A stretch of DNA of 64,000 nucleotides from Streptomyces sp. S465 (GTDB taxonomy: Bacteria > Actinomycetota > Actinomycetes > Streptomycetales > Streptomycetaceae), in contig NZ_CP114036.1 in assembly GCF_026898115.1 (NCBI RefSeq), forward strand, positions 5,140,001-5,204,000. The letters run 5' to 3'. The position numbers were made by a program, and so were the translations under genes. Below are positions 30,031-38,015 of this stretch, in pieces. How positions within the stretch are numbered: the first letter of the stretch is position 1; every line of letters starts with the position of its first letter. The notes below the pieces were generated by a model. That model did not search any database. It had not been told where the DNA came from and saw nothing but the letters and a program-made list of their open reading frames with translations.

Positions 30031-30750
30031 TCAGCCGGCCGACTTCGGCTCCGGCTTCTTGGCGGCGGGGGCGGGCTTGCCGCCGCGGGCCGGGGCCTTC
30101 TTGGCCTGGGCCGCCGAAGCGGCGGGGGAGGCCGGGGCGGCCTGGGCCGGCTGGGCGCCGGCGGAGTTGGCGCCGCTCGACGCGGCCGGCTTGGCCGGGG
30201 CGGACTTCGGCGCCTCCTTGGACGGGTCCACGGAGACCGACTGTGCCGGGGCCTTCGCCTGGGCCGCCGCGTTGCCGTCCTTCCGCTCCTCGGGCTCCGC
30301 GGGCCGCTCATCGGGCTCGATCGCGCCGGCGATGTCGACGACCTCGTCGGCCGCCTCGCCGCGCCAGGTCCGCACGACCTGCTGGCCGTGCTCGGCCACC
30401 TCGTCGTACCGCTCCCGGGCCTTCACGGCGAGCTCGGCGGCCCGGCCCACTCCCTGTAGGGCGAGGTCCTGCGCCGTGTCGCGCAGCCGCTTGAGGTCGG
30501 TGTCGAGCGTGCCGAGCATCTCGGTGACCTTGTCCTGGGCCTCCTTGGCCTGCTGGGAGACCCGCTCCTGCACGGCCTTGGGGTCGGTGTTGCGTACCGC
30601 GTTCAAACGCTCCGGGGCCTCGGCGACGATCTTCTCGACGAGCGACGGCACCTCCTTGAGCTTCTGTGCGGCCAGATCGGCCGTACCCGCCATGAAGTAG
30701 AGCGGGGTCGGGTCGGTGAGGGTCTTGCGTACGTCGTCGGTGATGGCCAT
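30031..30750 (-). CDS. heparin-binding hemagglutinin (HbhA)-like protein
   Basis: 239 residues. A long helical region (about 1-135) resembling HbhA (LAAQKLKEVPSLVEKIVAEAPERL, AVQERVSQQAKEAQDKVTEML) is followed by a Lys/Ala/Pro-rich low-complexity tail (AKKAPARGGKPAPAAKKPEPK), the feature that binds heparin in mycobacterial HbhA. In Streptomyces the role is unknown, possibly DNA or cell-surface association. 19 bp downstream of the XRE regulator, so probably one operon. Confidence 0.82.
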   Translation of the reverse strand: MAITDDVRKTLTDPTPLYFMAGTADLAAQKLKEVPSLVEKIVAEAPERLNAVRNTDPKAVQERVSQQAKEAQDKVTEMLGTLDTDLKRLRDTAQDLALQGVGRAAELAVKARERYDEVAEHGQQVVRTWRGEAADEVVDIAGAIEPDERPAEPEERKDGNAAAQAKAPAQSVSVDPSKEAPKSAPAKPAASSGANSAGAQPAQAAPASPAASAAQAKKAPARGGKPAPAAKKPEPKSAG

Positions 30751-30769
30751 GGTGGATGGTCCTCCCGGA

Positions 30770-31174
30770 TCAGTTCGAGGGTGTGGCGACGTCGACGCCG
30801 GCGTCGGGGGCGTCGTCCGAGGCGGTCTGGAGCCCGTTCTCCTTGCGGAAGGACTCGTAGATCTGGAGCAGTACCTGCTTCTGCCGCTCGTTGATCGAGG
30901 GGTCGGCGAGTATCACGCTGCGCACCTCGGTCTCCGCGCGGTCCCGCTCGTCGAGGATCCCCGCCTGTACGTACAGGGTCTCGGCGGATATCCGCAGCGC
31001 CTTGGCCAGCTGCTGGAGGATCTCGGCGCTGGGCTTGCGCAGCCCGCGCTCGATCTGGCTGAGGTACGGATTGGACACCCCGGCCGCGTCGGCCAGCTGC
31101 CGCAGCGAGAGCTGTGCGGTGCGCCGCTGCTCGCGCAGGAACTCGCCGAGGTTGCCGACGTTGAGTGATGCCAT
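30770..31174 (-). CDS. XRE-family helix-turn-helix regulator
   Basis: A 134-residue protein with a clear HTH_3 domain at about residues 10-65 (LREQRRTAQLSLRQLADAAGVSNPYLSQIERGLRKPSAEIL) and a short C-terminal dimerisation part. Expressed from the minus strand upstream of the HbhA-like gene. A perfect palindrome 28 bp upstream of its start (31202-31227) overlaps the likely promoter, so autorepression is probable. Confidence 0.9.
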   Translation of the reverse strand: MASLNVGNLGEFLREQRRTAQLSLRQLADAAGVSNPYLSQIERGLRKPSAEILQQLAKALRISAETLYVQAGILDERDRAETEVRSVILADPSINERQKQVLLQIYESFRKENGLQTASDDAPDAGVDVATPSN

Positions 31175-31201
31175 GCCTCGATGCTGCCGCACGAGCGCTA
31201 A

Positions 31202-31227
31202 CTATTGCAAGCATTTGCTTGCAATAG
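31202..31227. promoter_or_regulatory. 26-bp palindromic operator upstream of the XRE gene
   Basis: Perfect 12-bp arms (CTATTGCAAGCA and TGCTTGCAATAG) flank TT. Read on the minus strand the site contains TTGCAA, a possible -35 element. Confidence 0.82.
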
Positions 31228-31345
31228 TGGCGTGCGTCATCGCACGGCCCGGTCGGTGTCGGTCCGGTGGGGTGTCCTGGTGCTCTCTCGTCGCCGGATC
31301 TCGATCAACGACGTGGACCGGCGGCCAAGCCCATTGCCTGGAGCG

Positions 31346-32242
31346 TCACCTGCCGCCTGGGTCGGCTGTGCTGTACGCGGCACGCCAGGCAGCGGGGGGC
31401 ATGGTGGCCTGGCGTCGGAAGAACGTGGTGAAGTTGCCGACGTCCCGGAAGCCGAGGCGCCGGGCGCAGCCGCTGACCGGCAGGTCGGTGTGGGCGAGCA
31501 GTCTCTTGGCTTCCAGCAGGATGCGCTGGTCGAGGAATGCCTTGGCGCCCGTGCCGGTGGCGGCACGCGTCGCCCGGGTGAGTGTGCGCACGTCATAGCC
31601 GAGTGCCTGCGCGTAGTCGGCCACGTGGTGCCAGTCGGTGAAGTGCTCTTCGACGGCGGCCCGATAGGCGCGGAACACATCGGTATGCCGGCTGCCGGAT
31701 TCTGCCGGGCCGGTCGGGGCCGGTGTGTCGGGGAGGGCGCGCAGGATCAGTGCCGCCAGCAGGTGGGCGAGCAGTGCGGGAGATGCCAGGCGTGGGGTTC
31801 GCGCCGCCGCGCTGTGCTCGCGGCCGAGGTGTTCGGCCGCGAGCAGGGCGAGGGACAGGCGCTGCTGGTCCAGCTGCCAGCAGGCCGGTGTGGTGGCCTC
31901 TGCCGAGGTGAAGCCGGGAAGGAAGCCGGGCCGGAAGAGGATCAGCGGGCCGTCGCAGGCGTCGATGTCGCTCCAGCAGTGCACCATGCCCGGCCGGATC
32001 CACACCGCGCTGCCTTCCGATAGCCGGTAGCCGTGGAAGTCCGCTTCATGGGCGCCGGTTCCGGAGCCGACCAGGGCGAACACATGGAAGTCGGGACGCT
32101 GCGGCTGTACGCGACGGCGGTGGATGTCCATCGCACGCAGCGCGGCGAAGTCCAGGACCTCCACCCCGTACGCCGATCCGACGGCAGGCAGATAGCGCAG
32201 TTGCCGAACCGCGCTGTGTCCGTCGACGTGTCCGTTTTCCAC
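31346..32242 (-). CDS. AraC-family transcriptional regulator
   Basis: 298 residues. The N-terminal cupin-type sensing domain (DFHVFALVGSGTGAHEADFHGYRLSEGSAVWIRPG) is followed by a C-terminal pair of HTH motifs (VADYAQALGYDVRTLTRATRAATG and ARRLGFRDVGNFTTFFRRQATMPPAAWR) characteristic of AraC/XylS activators. Divergent from an alpha/beta hydrolase gene that it probably controls. GTG start. Confidence 0.9.
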   Translation of the reverse strand: MENGHVDGHSAVRQLRYLPAVGSAYGVEVLDFAALRAMDIHRRRVQPQRPDFHVFALVGSGTGAHEADFHGYRLSEGSAVWIRPGMVHCWSDIDACDGPLILFRPGFLPGFTSAEATTPACWQLDQQRLSLALLAAEHLGREHSAAARTPRLASPALLAHLLAALILRALPDTPAPTGPAESGSRHTDVFRAYRAAVEEHFTDWHHVADYAQALGYDVRTLTRATRAATGTGAKAFLDQRILLEAKRLLAHTDLPVSGCARRLGFRDVGNFTTFFRRQATMPPAAWRAAYSTADPGGR

Positions 32243-32320
32243 AAGGAGTGTGTTCCTTTCCGCTACGGCGTGGACACTCCCTCGCCTACCGTCGGAACCG
32301 ATCCTGATCAGCAGGTCAGG

Positions 32321-32340
32321 TTACCGGTTCTTACCGGTTC
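32321..32340. promoter_or_regulatory. 10-bp perfect direct repeat, candidate AraC-regulator site
   Basis: TTACCGGTTC occurs twice without a gap in the divergent araC/hydrolase intergenic region. The 10-bp spacing puts both copies on the same DNA face, as expected for AraC-type half sites. Confidence 0.6.
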
Positions 32341-32394
32341 ACAGCTGCGGCAGGACGGCGGGAGCCGCCTTCCGCAGCCGATGGGAAAGGCGCG

Positions 32395-33189
32395 ATGATG
32401 ACGGAAACGACAATGACGGTCCCGGTGGCGGGCGGGTCCCTCGACGTGCGCGTAGCAGGCCACACCGGACCGACGCTGGTGTTCGTCCATTACTGGGGCG
32501 GCTCCGCCGACACCTGGAACGGTGTGCTCGGCCACCTGCCGCCCGGCCGGGCGACGGTCCGCTTCGACCAGCGCGGCTGGGGCACCGCACAGGCACTGCC
32601 CGGCCCCTACCACCTCGACCAGCTCGCCGATGATCTCGTCCGTGTGGTCGAGACGTGCGTGTCGGGGCCGTTCGTCCTCGTCGGCCACTCCATGGGCGGT
32701 AAGGCGAGCCAGCTCGTCGCGGCCCGTCGGCCGGCCGGACTGGCCGGCCTGGTACTCGTCGCGCCCGCGCCACCGCAGCCGCCCGCCATGGTGACCGAGG
32801 AGTACCGGCAGGGCCTGTCACACGCCTACGACTCGCCCGAGACGGTGCGGCACGCCCTCGACCAGGTGCTGACCGCCACACCGCTGTCCGAGGCGGTGCG
32901 GGCCACCGCGGTGCGCGACAGCCTCGCCGCCGGCGCTGAGGCCCGGCGGGAGTGGCCCCTGCGCGGAATCGCGCAGGACATCACACGCGCCGCACGGGAC
33001 ATCGAGGTCCCGGTGATGGTGCTGGCCGCGGAGAAGGACGTGGTGGAGCCGCCGCACGTGCTGCGCGACCACCTCCTGCCCCACATCCCGCACGCGACCC
33101 TGACGACCGTCCCTGACGCCGGCCACCTGCTCCCTGTGGAAGCCCCCGGTGCGGTCGCGACGGCCCTCGGAGACTTCCTGAACGTGTAG
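32395..33189 (+). CDS. alpha/beta hydrolase
   Basis: 264 residues of the alpha/beta hydrolase fold. Oxyanion region FVHYWGGSADTW, nucleophile elbow VGHSMGG, acid in LAAEKDVVEP and His in PDAGHLLPVE are all in the expected order. Resembles haloperoxidase/esterase-type enzymes; the substrate is not deducible. Divergent partner of the AraC regulator. Confidence 0.9.
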   Translation: MMTETTMTVPVAGGSLDVRVAGHTGPTLVFVHYWGGSADTWNGVLGHLPPGRATVRFDQRGWGTAQALPGPYHLDQLADDLVRVVETCVSGPFVLVGHSMGGKASQLVAARRPAGLAGLVLVAPAPPQPPAMVTEEYRQGLSHAYDSPETVRHALDQVLTATPLSEAVRATAVRDSLAAGAEARREWPLRGIAQDITRAARDIEVPVMVLAAEKDVVEPPHVLRDHLLPHIPHATLTTVPDAGHLLPVEAPGAVATALGDFLNV

Positions 33190-33245
33190 TCGGCACGTGT
33201 GATCGGCATGTGATTGGCACGTGCAATCGGAACGTGCAGTCGGGG
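33189..33245. repeat. four 12-14 bp direct repeats
   Basis: Variants of ATCGGCACGTG repeat four times between the hydrolase stop codon and the aldo/keto reductase start. Confidence 0.75.
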
Positions 33246-33292
33246 CCGCATCCGAACTTGTCGTCGGGGCGAAAAGGTGCGCATGCTGCCCC

Positions 33293-34165
33293 ATGACCTC
33301 ATCCTTCACTTCGCCCCCGTCCTTGATTCCGTCCTCGTCACCGGCCGACCGGCTGGGCTTCGGTGCGATGCAACTGCCGGGGCGCTGGGCCGGTCCCGTC
33401 GTCGAGCGGGCGACGGCCGTGGCGGTCGCCCGGCGGGCCGTGGAGCTGGGTGCCCGTCATATCGACACCGCCGCGTTCTACTTCTCCGCCACCGAGCGGG
33501 CCAACGACATCCTGCGCGAGGCCCTGCGTCCGTACCCCGCGGACGTCACCATCGCCACCAAGGTCGGGCCGCTGCGCACCGCGACGGGGGAGATGTACGC
33601 GGAGGCGCGGCCGGAGCAGATACGGGGGCTGGTGGAGGAGAACCTCCGACAGCTGGGCGTCGACGTGCTGGACCTGGTGTACCTGCGGGTCGGGCGGCTC
33701 AAGGCGGTGGGCGGGGTGCCGATCGGGGAGCGGTTCGCCGCCCTGGCCGCACTGCGGGAGGAGGGTCTGGTGCGGCGGCTCGGGGTCAGTAACGTGAGCG
33801 CCGAGCAGCTGGCCGAGGCCCGCGCGATCGCTCCGGTCGCGGCGGTGCAGAACCGGTTCGGGGTGCTCGACCAGGCGGACGGGGCGCTGGTGGACGAGTG
33901 CGCCGCGGCCGGGATCGCGTACCTGCCGTTCTTCGCGCTGGGCGGCGGCCACACCACCCTGGCGGACGAGAACCTGCGGAAGGTCGCGGAGCGGCACGGC
34001 GCGACGGCGCATCAGATCGCCCTCGCCTGGGGGCTCGCCCGCTCGCCCGCGATCATCCAGATCCCCGGCACCAGCTCCCTCGCGCATCTCGAGGAGAACA
34101 TGGCGGCGGCGCGGATCGCCCTGGACGAGGACGACATGGCGTTGCTGGAGCCGGTGACGGGCTGA
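33293..34165 (+). CDS. aldo/keto reductase
   Basis: 290 residues with the AKR barrel pattern: LGFGAMQLPG, ARHIDTAAFYF (Asp and Tyr of the catalytic tetrad), VTIATKVG (Lys) and IPGTSSLAHLEENMAA (cofactor site). In the segment DLVYLRVG an Arg stands where most family members have the fourth tetrad residue His, a change seen in some actinobacterial homologues. NAD(P)H-linked carbonyl reduction is the expected activity. The start was placed at MTSSFTS (33293). Confidence 0.88.
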   Translation: MTSSFTSPPSLIPSSSPADRLGFGAMQLPGRWAGPVVERATAVAVARRAVELGARHIDTAAFYFSATERANDILREALRPYPADVTIATKVGPLRTATGEMYAEARPEQIRGLVEENLRQLGVDVLDLVYLRVGRLKAVGGVPIGERFAALAALREEGLVRRLGVSNVSAEQLAEARAIAPVAAVQNRFGVLDQADGALVDECAAAGIAYLPFFALGGGHTTLADENLRKVAERHGATAHQIALAWGLARSPAIIQIPGTSSLAHLEENMAAARIALDEDDMALLEPVTG

Positions 34166-34283
34166 CGGTGACGCCGTCGGTCAGGTGTCCCACGCGGCCT
34201 GGGCCGACTGGACCGGCTGGGCTGCCTGGCCGCGGCCCGGCCGCGCCGTGACGGGGCGGCGCCGCCGGTGCCGTCAGGTGTCG

Positions 34284-34910
34284 TCAGGCGCCGTACGGGT
34301 GCGTGGCGCGGGCGGTGCGCAGGGCCTGTGCCCACCAGGCGAGCTGGTCGAGCATCGCCTTGGCGGCGGTGTCCGGACCCTCGGGGTCCTTCAGCCGGCC
34401 GTCCGGGTCGAAGAGCCCACCCGCGTTGTGGAAACTGACCGTGTCCCGCACGGTCACGGCGTGGACCTCGGCGAAGACCGGCCGCAGATGCTCGACCGCG
34501 CGCAGCCCCCCGGAGATGCCGCCGTAGGAGACGAAGCCGACCGGTTTGGCCTGCCACTCGGTGAAGTGCCAGTCGATCGCGTTCTTCAGGGAGGCGGGGT
34601 AGCTGTGGTTGTACTCGGGGGTCACCACGGCGAACGCGTCGGCCCCGGCCAGCCGGGGGCTCACGGCCTCCAGGGCCGTGAGCTCGTCGGGGCCGGGCCG
34701 GTGGGTGAGGGACGTGGGCAGCGGGGTCTCGGCCAGGTCGACGATGTCGACGGTCATATCGGAGCGGAGCCTCGCGCGGTCGGCGAACCAGCCCGCGACC
34801 TTCGGCCCGAAGCGGCCGTCGCGGGTGCTGCCGACGATGACGGCGAGCCGGATGGGGGAGTCGGTGCCGGTAGGGGAATCGGCCGTGGATACGGCGGTTT
34901 CAGTAGCCAT
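34284..34910 (-). CDS. NADPH-dependent FMN reductase / quinone reductase
   Basis: A 208-residue flavodoxin-like protein of the NADPH-dependent FMN reductase family: phosphate-binding VIVGSTRDGRFGPKVAGW, then AVVTPEYNHSYPASLKNAIDW and FVSYGGISGG. Probably reduces quinones or free flavin in redox stress. Divergent from soxR with only 52 bp between starts; likely a SoxR target. Confidence 0.92.
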   Translation of the reverse strand: MATETAVSTADSPTGTDSPIRLAVIVGSTRDGRFGPKVAGWFADRARLRSDMTVDIVDLAETPLPTSLTHRPGPDELTALEAVSPRLAGADAFAVVTPEYNHSYPASLKNAIDWHFTEWQAKPVGFVSYGGISGGLRAVEHLRPVFAEVHAVTVRDTVSFHNAGGLFDPDGRLKDPEGPDTAAKAMLDQLAWWAQALRTARATHPYGA

Positions 34911-34925
34911 GGGAAGAGCCTCGGA

Positions 34926-34945
34926 GTTAAACAAAGGTTGAAGTC
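34926..34945. promoter_or_regulatory. candidate SoxR operator between soxR and FMN reductase
   Basis: An imperfect inverted repeat, AGTTAAAC and GTTGAAGT around 4 bp (6 of 8 positions match), overlapping a minus-strand TTGACT that could be the -35 element. Its position suits MerR-type control. Confidence 0.55.
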
Positions 34946-34962
34946 AAGCTACTGTCGGCGGT

Positions 34963-35424
34963 ATGACGCAACTGACCTGGAAAACCCATGAGCTCACGGT
35001 CGGCGAGCTCTCGCAGCGCAGCGGGGTCCCCGCCTCCGCGCTGCGCTTCTATGAGCGCGAAGGGCTGATCCACAGCCGCCGTACCTCCGGCAATCAGCGC
35101 CGCTACACCCGCGATACGCTCCGCCGGGTCGCCTTCGTCCGCTCCTCGCAGCGGGTCGGCATCCCGCTGGCGAGAATCCGGGAGGTGCTCGCCCTCTTCC
35201 CCGAGGACCATGTCCTGACCAAGGAGGACTGGGCCCAGATCTCGGAGTGCTGGCGCTCGGACCTCACCGAGCGCATCGAACAGCTGGAGAACCTCCGCGA
35301 CCGCCTCACCGACTGCATCGGTTGCGGCTGTCTGTCGATCGACACCTGCGCGCTGGCGAACCCGTACGACAAGCTCGGCGAGCAGGGCACGGGCGCGCGG
35401 CGGCTGCTCAAGTCCTCCTGCTGA
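34963..35424 (+). CDS. soxR: redox-sensing activator SoxR
   Basis: A 153-residue MerR-family protein. The N-terminal winged HTH starts LTVGELSQRSGVPASALRFYEREGL. The C-terminal [2Fe-2S] cluster motif Cys118-x2-Cys121-x-Cys123-x5-Cys129 (CIGCGCLSIDTC) is intact. In Streptomyces SoxR responds to redox-active metabolites such as actinorhodin-type quinones. Convergent with the acetyltransferase gene. Confidence 0.95.
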   Translation: MTQLTWKTHELTVGELSQRSGVPASALRFYEREGLIHSRRTSGNQRRYTRDTLRRVAFVRSSQRVGIPLARIREVLALFPEDHVLTKEDWAQISECWRSDLTERIEQLENLRDRLTDCIGCGCLSIDTCALANPYDKLGEQGTGARRLLKSSC

Positions 35425-35443
35425 TCGCCGGGCGCCCTGGGCC

Positions 35444-36691
35444 TCAGAAGACATCGGGGCACCAGGGGCGGCGTGGTGTCCGCAGCAGCCGGTCCGCCAG
35501 CGCCGCGGCACCCGGGCGCTCCTCGGTGATCCGGCCCAGCGCGGCGAGCCGGACCGCCGACTCGTCGCCCAGCCACAGGGTGCCCAACTCGCCTATGTCC
35601 ATGGTCAGATCGGCCGTGCGGCCCGTGGTGGCACAGGCGGCGCCGCTGGGGCCCGTCTCCAGGAAATAGCGGCCACCGGCCAGCCCGGTCTCGTCGCGCA
35701 GCTCGAGCACCAGCGAGCCCTCGACCGGGTAGGTACGGGTCTTCAGCAGCCGGGGCACATCCAGCGGGCGCAGCCACAGCCAGTCGGCGTGCGTGGTGAC
35801 CTGGGCCGCGCGGGGATCGCCGAGCAGCAGCGGAAGCAGATCGTCCGGGGCGCGCCGGCCGGTGTTGACCCGGGTCACCCAGTCGACCGAGAGCAGGAAG
35901 TGCCACAGCGCCCGCTCGGCGGCCGGGGTGACTCCCGTCAGCCCGAGCACGGTGGCGGTGTTGTGCGGCCGCTTGTTGCCCTCCCAGTGGTCGTCGGCGG
36001 TGTAGGCGAGCAGTCCGTCCACCGAGTCGTCGGGGGAGCGGTAGAGGACGTAGAACGGCTCGGTCCAGGGCTGGTGGGGGAACTGCCGCTGACCGGTGTT
36101 GATCTGCCACCAGAGGTCCGGGCGGTCGATGACGCCGTGCTGCCGGGCGCGCAGCCGCTCATGCAGCGCGGGGCCGAGCTCCCGCACCTCGTCGGCGTCG
36201 GCGAAGTCGACCCGGCCGCCGTCCACCGGGGCGGAGTGGCGCGGGTCGAGACCGGCGCGGACCACGTCCACCTGCCATTCGGTGACCCAGGTGGCGGGGC
36301 CGAAGCCGTACCGCCCGTAGATCGGGTACTCGGCCGCGATCAGGGTGGCCACCGCGTCCCCCCGCTCCTTGGCGGCGCGCAGATCGTGCTCCATCATCCG
36401 GCCGAGCAGCCCCCGGCGGCGGTGCGTGGGCGACACCGTGACATTGCTGATCGCGTCGGCGGGGACACCGGCCCCGCCGACCGCCGTCAGCCGCTGGGCG
36501 AAGCTGCGGAACGTGGCGACGCAGCGATCCCCGTCGAAGACCCCCTGCGTACGGCTCAGGTCTATCTGGCCGCGCCGCAGCTCCACCTCCTCCTTCGACG
36601 CCTCGGGCGGACGCAGGAAGCCCGCGTTGAGCGCGCGGGTCCAGTTGGTCAGATCGGAGTCGGCGAGTGAGGTGCGGAGTTCGACGGCCAT
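35444..36691 (-). CDS. Eis-like GNAT N-acetyltransferase
   Basis: A 415-residue protein of the Eis family: an N-terminal GNAT fold with the acetyl-CoA loop VTVSPTHRRRGLLGRMM, a second GNAT-like domain, and a C-terminal SCP2-like domain whose C-terminal carboxylate is the catalytic base in Eis. Mycobacterial Eis acetylates aminoglycosides and other amines; the substrate here is unknown. The ATG at 36691 (MAVELRTS) is preferred over the upstream GTG. Confidence 0.87.
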   Translation of the reverse strand: MAVELRTSLADSDLTNWTRALNAGFLRPPEASKEEVELRRGQIDLSRTQGVFDGDRCVATFRSFAQRLTAVGGAGVPADAISNVTVSPTHRRRGLLGRMMEHDLRAAKERGDAVATLIAAEYPIYGRYGFGPATWVTEWQVDVVRAGLDPRHSAPVDGGRVDFADADEVRELGPALHERLRARQHGVIDRPDLWWQINTGQRQFPHQPWTEPFYVLYRSPDDSVDGLLAYTADDHWEGNKRPHNTATVLGLTGVTPAAERALWHFLLSVDWVTRVNTGRRAPDDLLPLLLGDPRAAQVTTHADWLWLRPLDVPRLLKTRTYPVEGSLVLELRDETGLAGGRYFLETGPSGAACATTGRTADLTMDIGELGTLWLGDESAVRLAALGRITEERPGAAALADRLLRTPRRPWCPDVF

Positions 36692-36734
36692 GCGCACACG
36701 CTAGGCGTCCGCCGCCATCGGCCGCACACGGATT

Positions 36735-36749
36735 TCCACAGCCTGTGGA
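36735..36749. promoter_or_regulatory. short palindrome upstream of the Eis-like gene
   Basis: TCCACA-GCC-TGTGGA, a perfect 6-bp inverted repeat with a 3-bp centre in the rsiG/eis intergenic. The half site resembles a degenerate DnaA box; function unknown. Confidence 0.45.
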
Positions 36750-36784
36750 TGAAGTCGTTTCATCACACCGCACCCAGCGGATGG

Positions 36785-37423
36785 CTAGGCGAGCAGGTCG
36801 TCCACCTGCGCCTCTCCCTCGCGGTATCGGCGTGCGATCTCAGCGCTGCAGTCGTCCGCCGCCCGCTGGAGCTCCTGCCGCCGCCGCGACACCTGCCGCT
36901 CATGGCCGACGAGGCGGGCCATCGCGCCGTGCAGCTCCTCGTCCGTACGGGCCCGCAGGTCGGAGAGCCCGACCTCGGCCAGCATCTCCTCGGCCAGCCG
37001 CTCGTACTCCGCGCTGTGCGGTGTCCCGAGCGTGACGTGGCGGGCCGAGGAGCGGTGCCGCGAGGGGAGGTCCGCGAGGATCTCCGGCAGCCGGTCCACC
37101 AGCGCGGCCGGCGGCCGTTCCGCGGCCGCCGCGGGCGCCGGGTCACGGCGGTGGCCCAGCTCGGCGCGGAGGATGTCGATCCGGCCCTGGAGCAGTCTGC
37201 GCAGATAGCTCAGATCCGCCTCCTCGCGCTGTGCCACGCGGCGCAGCGCCCGCAGCTCCGGCAGGCGCAGGGCGTGCAGACCGCTCGTCGCCGCGGACGC
37301 GGGGGTCACGGCCGGCGCCGTGACGGCGGCGGAATCGGCCCGCCGCCCGCCGCGCTGGCTCGGCGGCCGTGCCGGCAGCAGACTCTCGGTGGCCAAGGGC
37401 TGCCCGGTGCCCGGTGTGATCAT
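36785..37423 (-). CDS. rsiG: c-di-GMP-dependent anti-sigma factor RsiG (antagonist of WhiG)
   Basis: A 212-residue, largely helical protein. RsiG of Streptomyces is an antiparallel coiled coil whose two helices each carry the signature E(X)3S(X)2R(X)3Q(X)3D that binds c-di-GMP, which arms it to hold sigma WhiG inactive and so delays sporulation. Both copies are intact here: Glu68-Ser72-Arg75-Gln79-Asp83 and Glu175-Ser179-Arg182-Gln186-Asp190. The N-terminal 45 residues are low complexity. No sigma gene is adjacent, as is usual for this locus. Confidence 0.92.
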   Translation of the reverse strand: MITPGTGQPLATESLLPARPPSQRGGRRADSAAVTAPAVTPASAATSGLHALRLPELRALRRVAQREEADLSYLRRLLQGRIDILRAELGHRRDPAPAAAAERPPAALVDRLPEILADLPSRHRSSARHVTLGTPHSAEYERLAEEMLAEVGLSDLRARTDEELHGAMARLVGHERQVSRRRQELQRAADDCSAEIARRYREGEAQVDDLLA

Positions 37424-37569
37424 TGGTGTCCGTCCCCTCCTGCGATGCGTCGTTCCCGCAGTTCCTGCCCGCTTGCACCGCCTGCACGCATCGTGCCACC
37501 AGTGATGCTCCCCGTGCAGCGGCTCTCCACCCGATCGGCCCCGGATGGACGCACGGCATGATGGTCGGT

Positions 37570-37995
37570 ATGCGTGCTGTGGTACAGAGAGTGGACGGGG
37601 CGAGCGTCGTCGTGGACGGCGAGACGGTCGGCGAGATCGTCGGCCAGGGGCTGTGCGTGCTGGTCGGGGTGACGCATGACGACACTCCGGAGAAGGCGGC
37701 CCAGCTCGCCCGCAAGCTGTGGTCGGTAAGGATCCTCCAGGGCGAGAAGTCCTGCTCGGACCTGGCCGCTCCGCTGCTGGTCATCAGCCAGTTCACGCTC
37801 TACGGCGATGCCCGTAAGGGGCGCCGGCCCACCTGGAACGCGGCGGCGCCCGGCGCGGTCGCCGAACCGCTCGTCGACGAGGTGGTGGCCGAGCTGCGGA
37901 AGCTGGGCGCGCAGGTGGAAACGGGCCGGTTCGGAGCGGAGATGAAGGTCTCGCTCACGAACGACGGCCCGTTCACGGTGCTCATCGAGGTCTAG
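37570..37995 (+). CDS. dtd: D-aminoacyl-tRNA deacylase
   Basis: 141 residues, standard length. The Dtd signature motifs SQFTL (VISQFTLYGD) and NxGPxT (NDGPFTVLIEV) that form the active site are present. Removes D-amino acids mischarged onto tRNA. Start at MRAVVQRV, the invariant family N-terminus; upstream in-frame codons are rejected. Confidence 0.96.
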   Translation: MRAVVQRVDGASVVVDGETVGEIVGQGLCVLVGVTHDDTPEKAAQLARKLWSVRILQGEKSCSDLAAPLLVISQFTLYGDARKGRRPTWNAAAPGAVAEPLVDEVVAELRKLGAQVETGRFGAEMKVSLTNDGPFTVLIEV

Positions 37996-38015
37996 ACGCT
38001 CGTCGAGGTCGGTTC

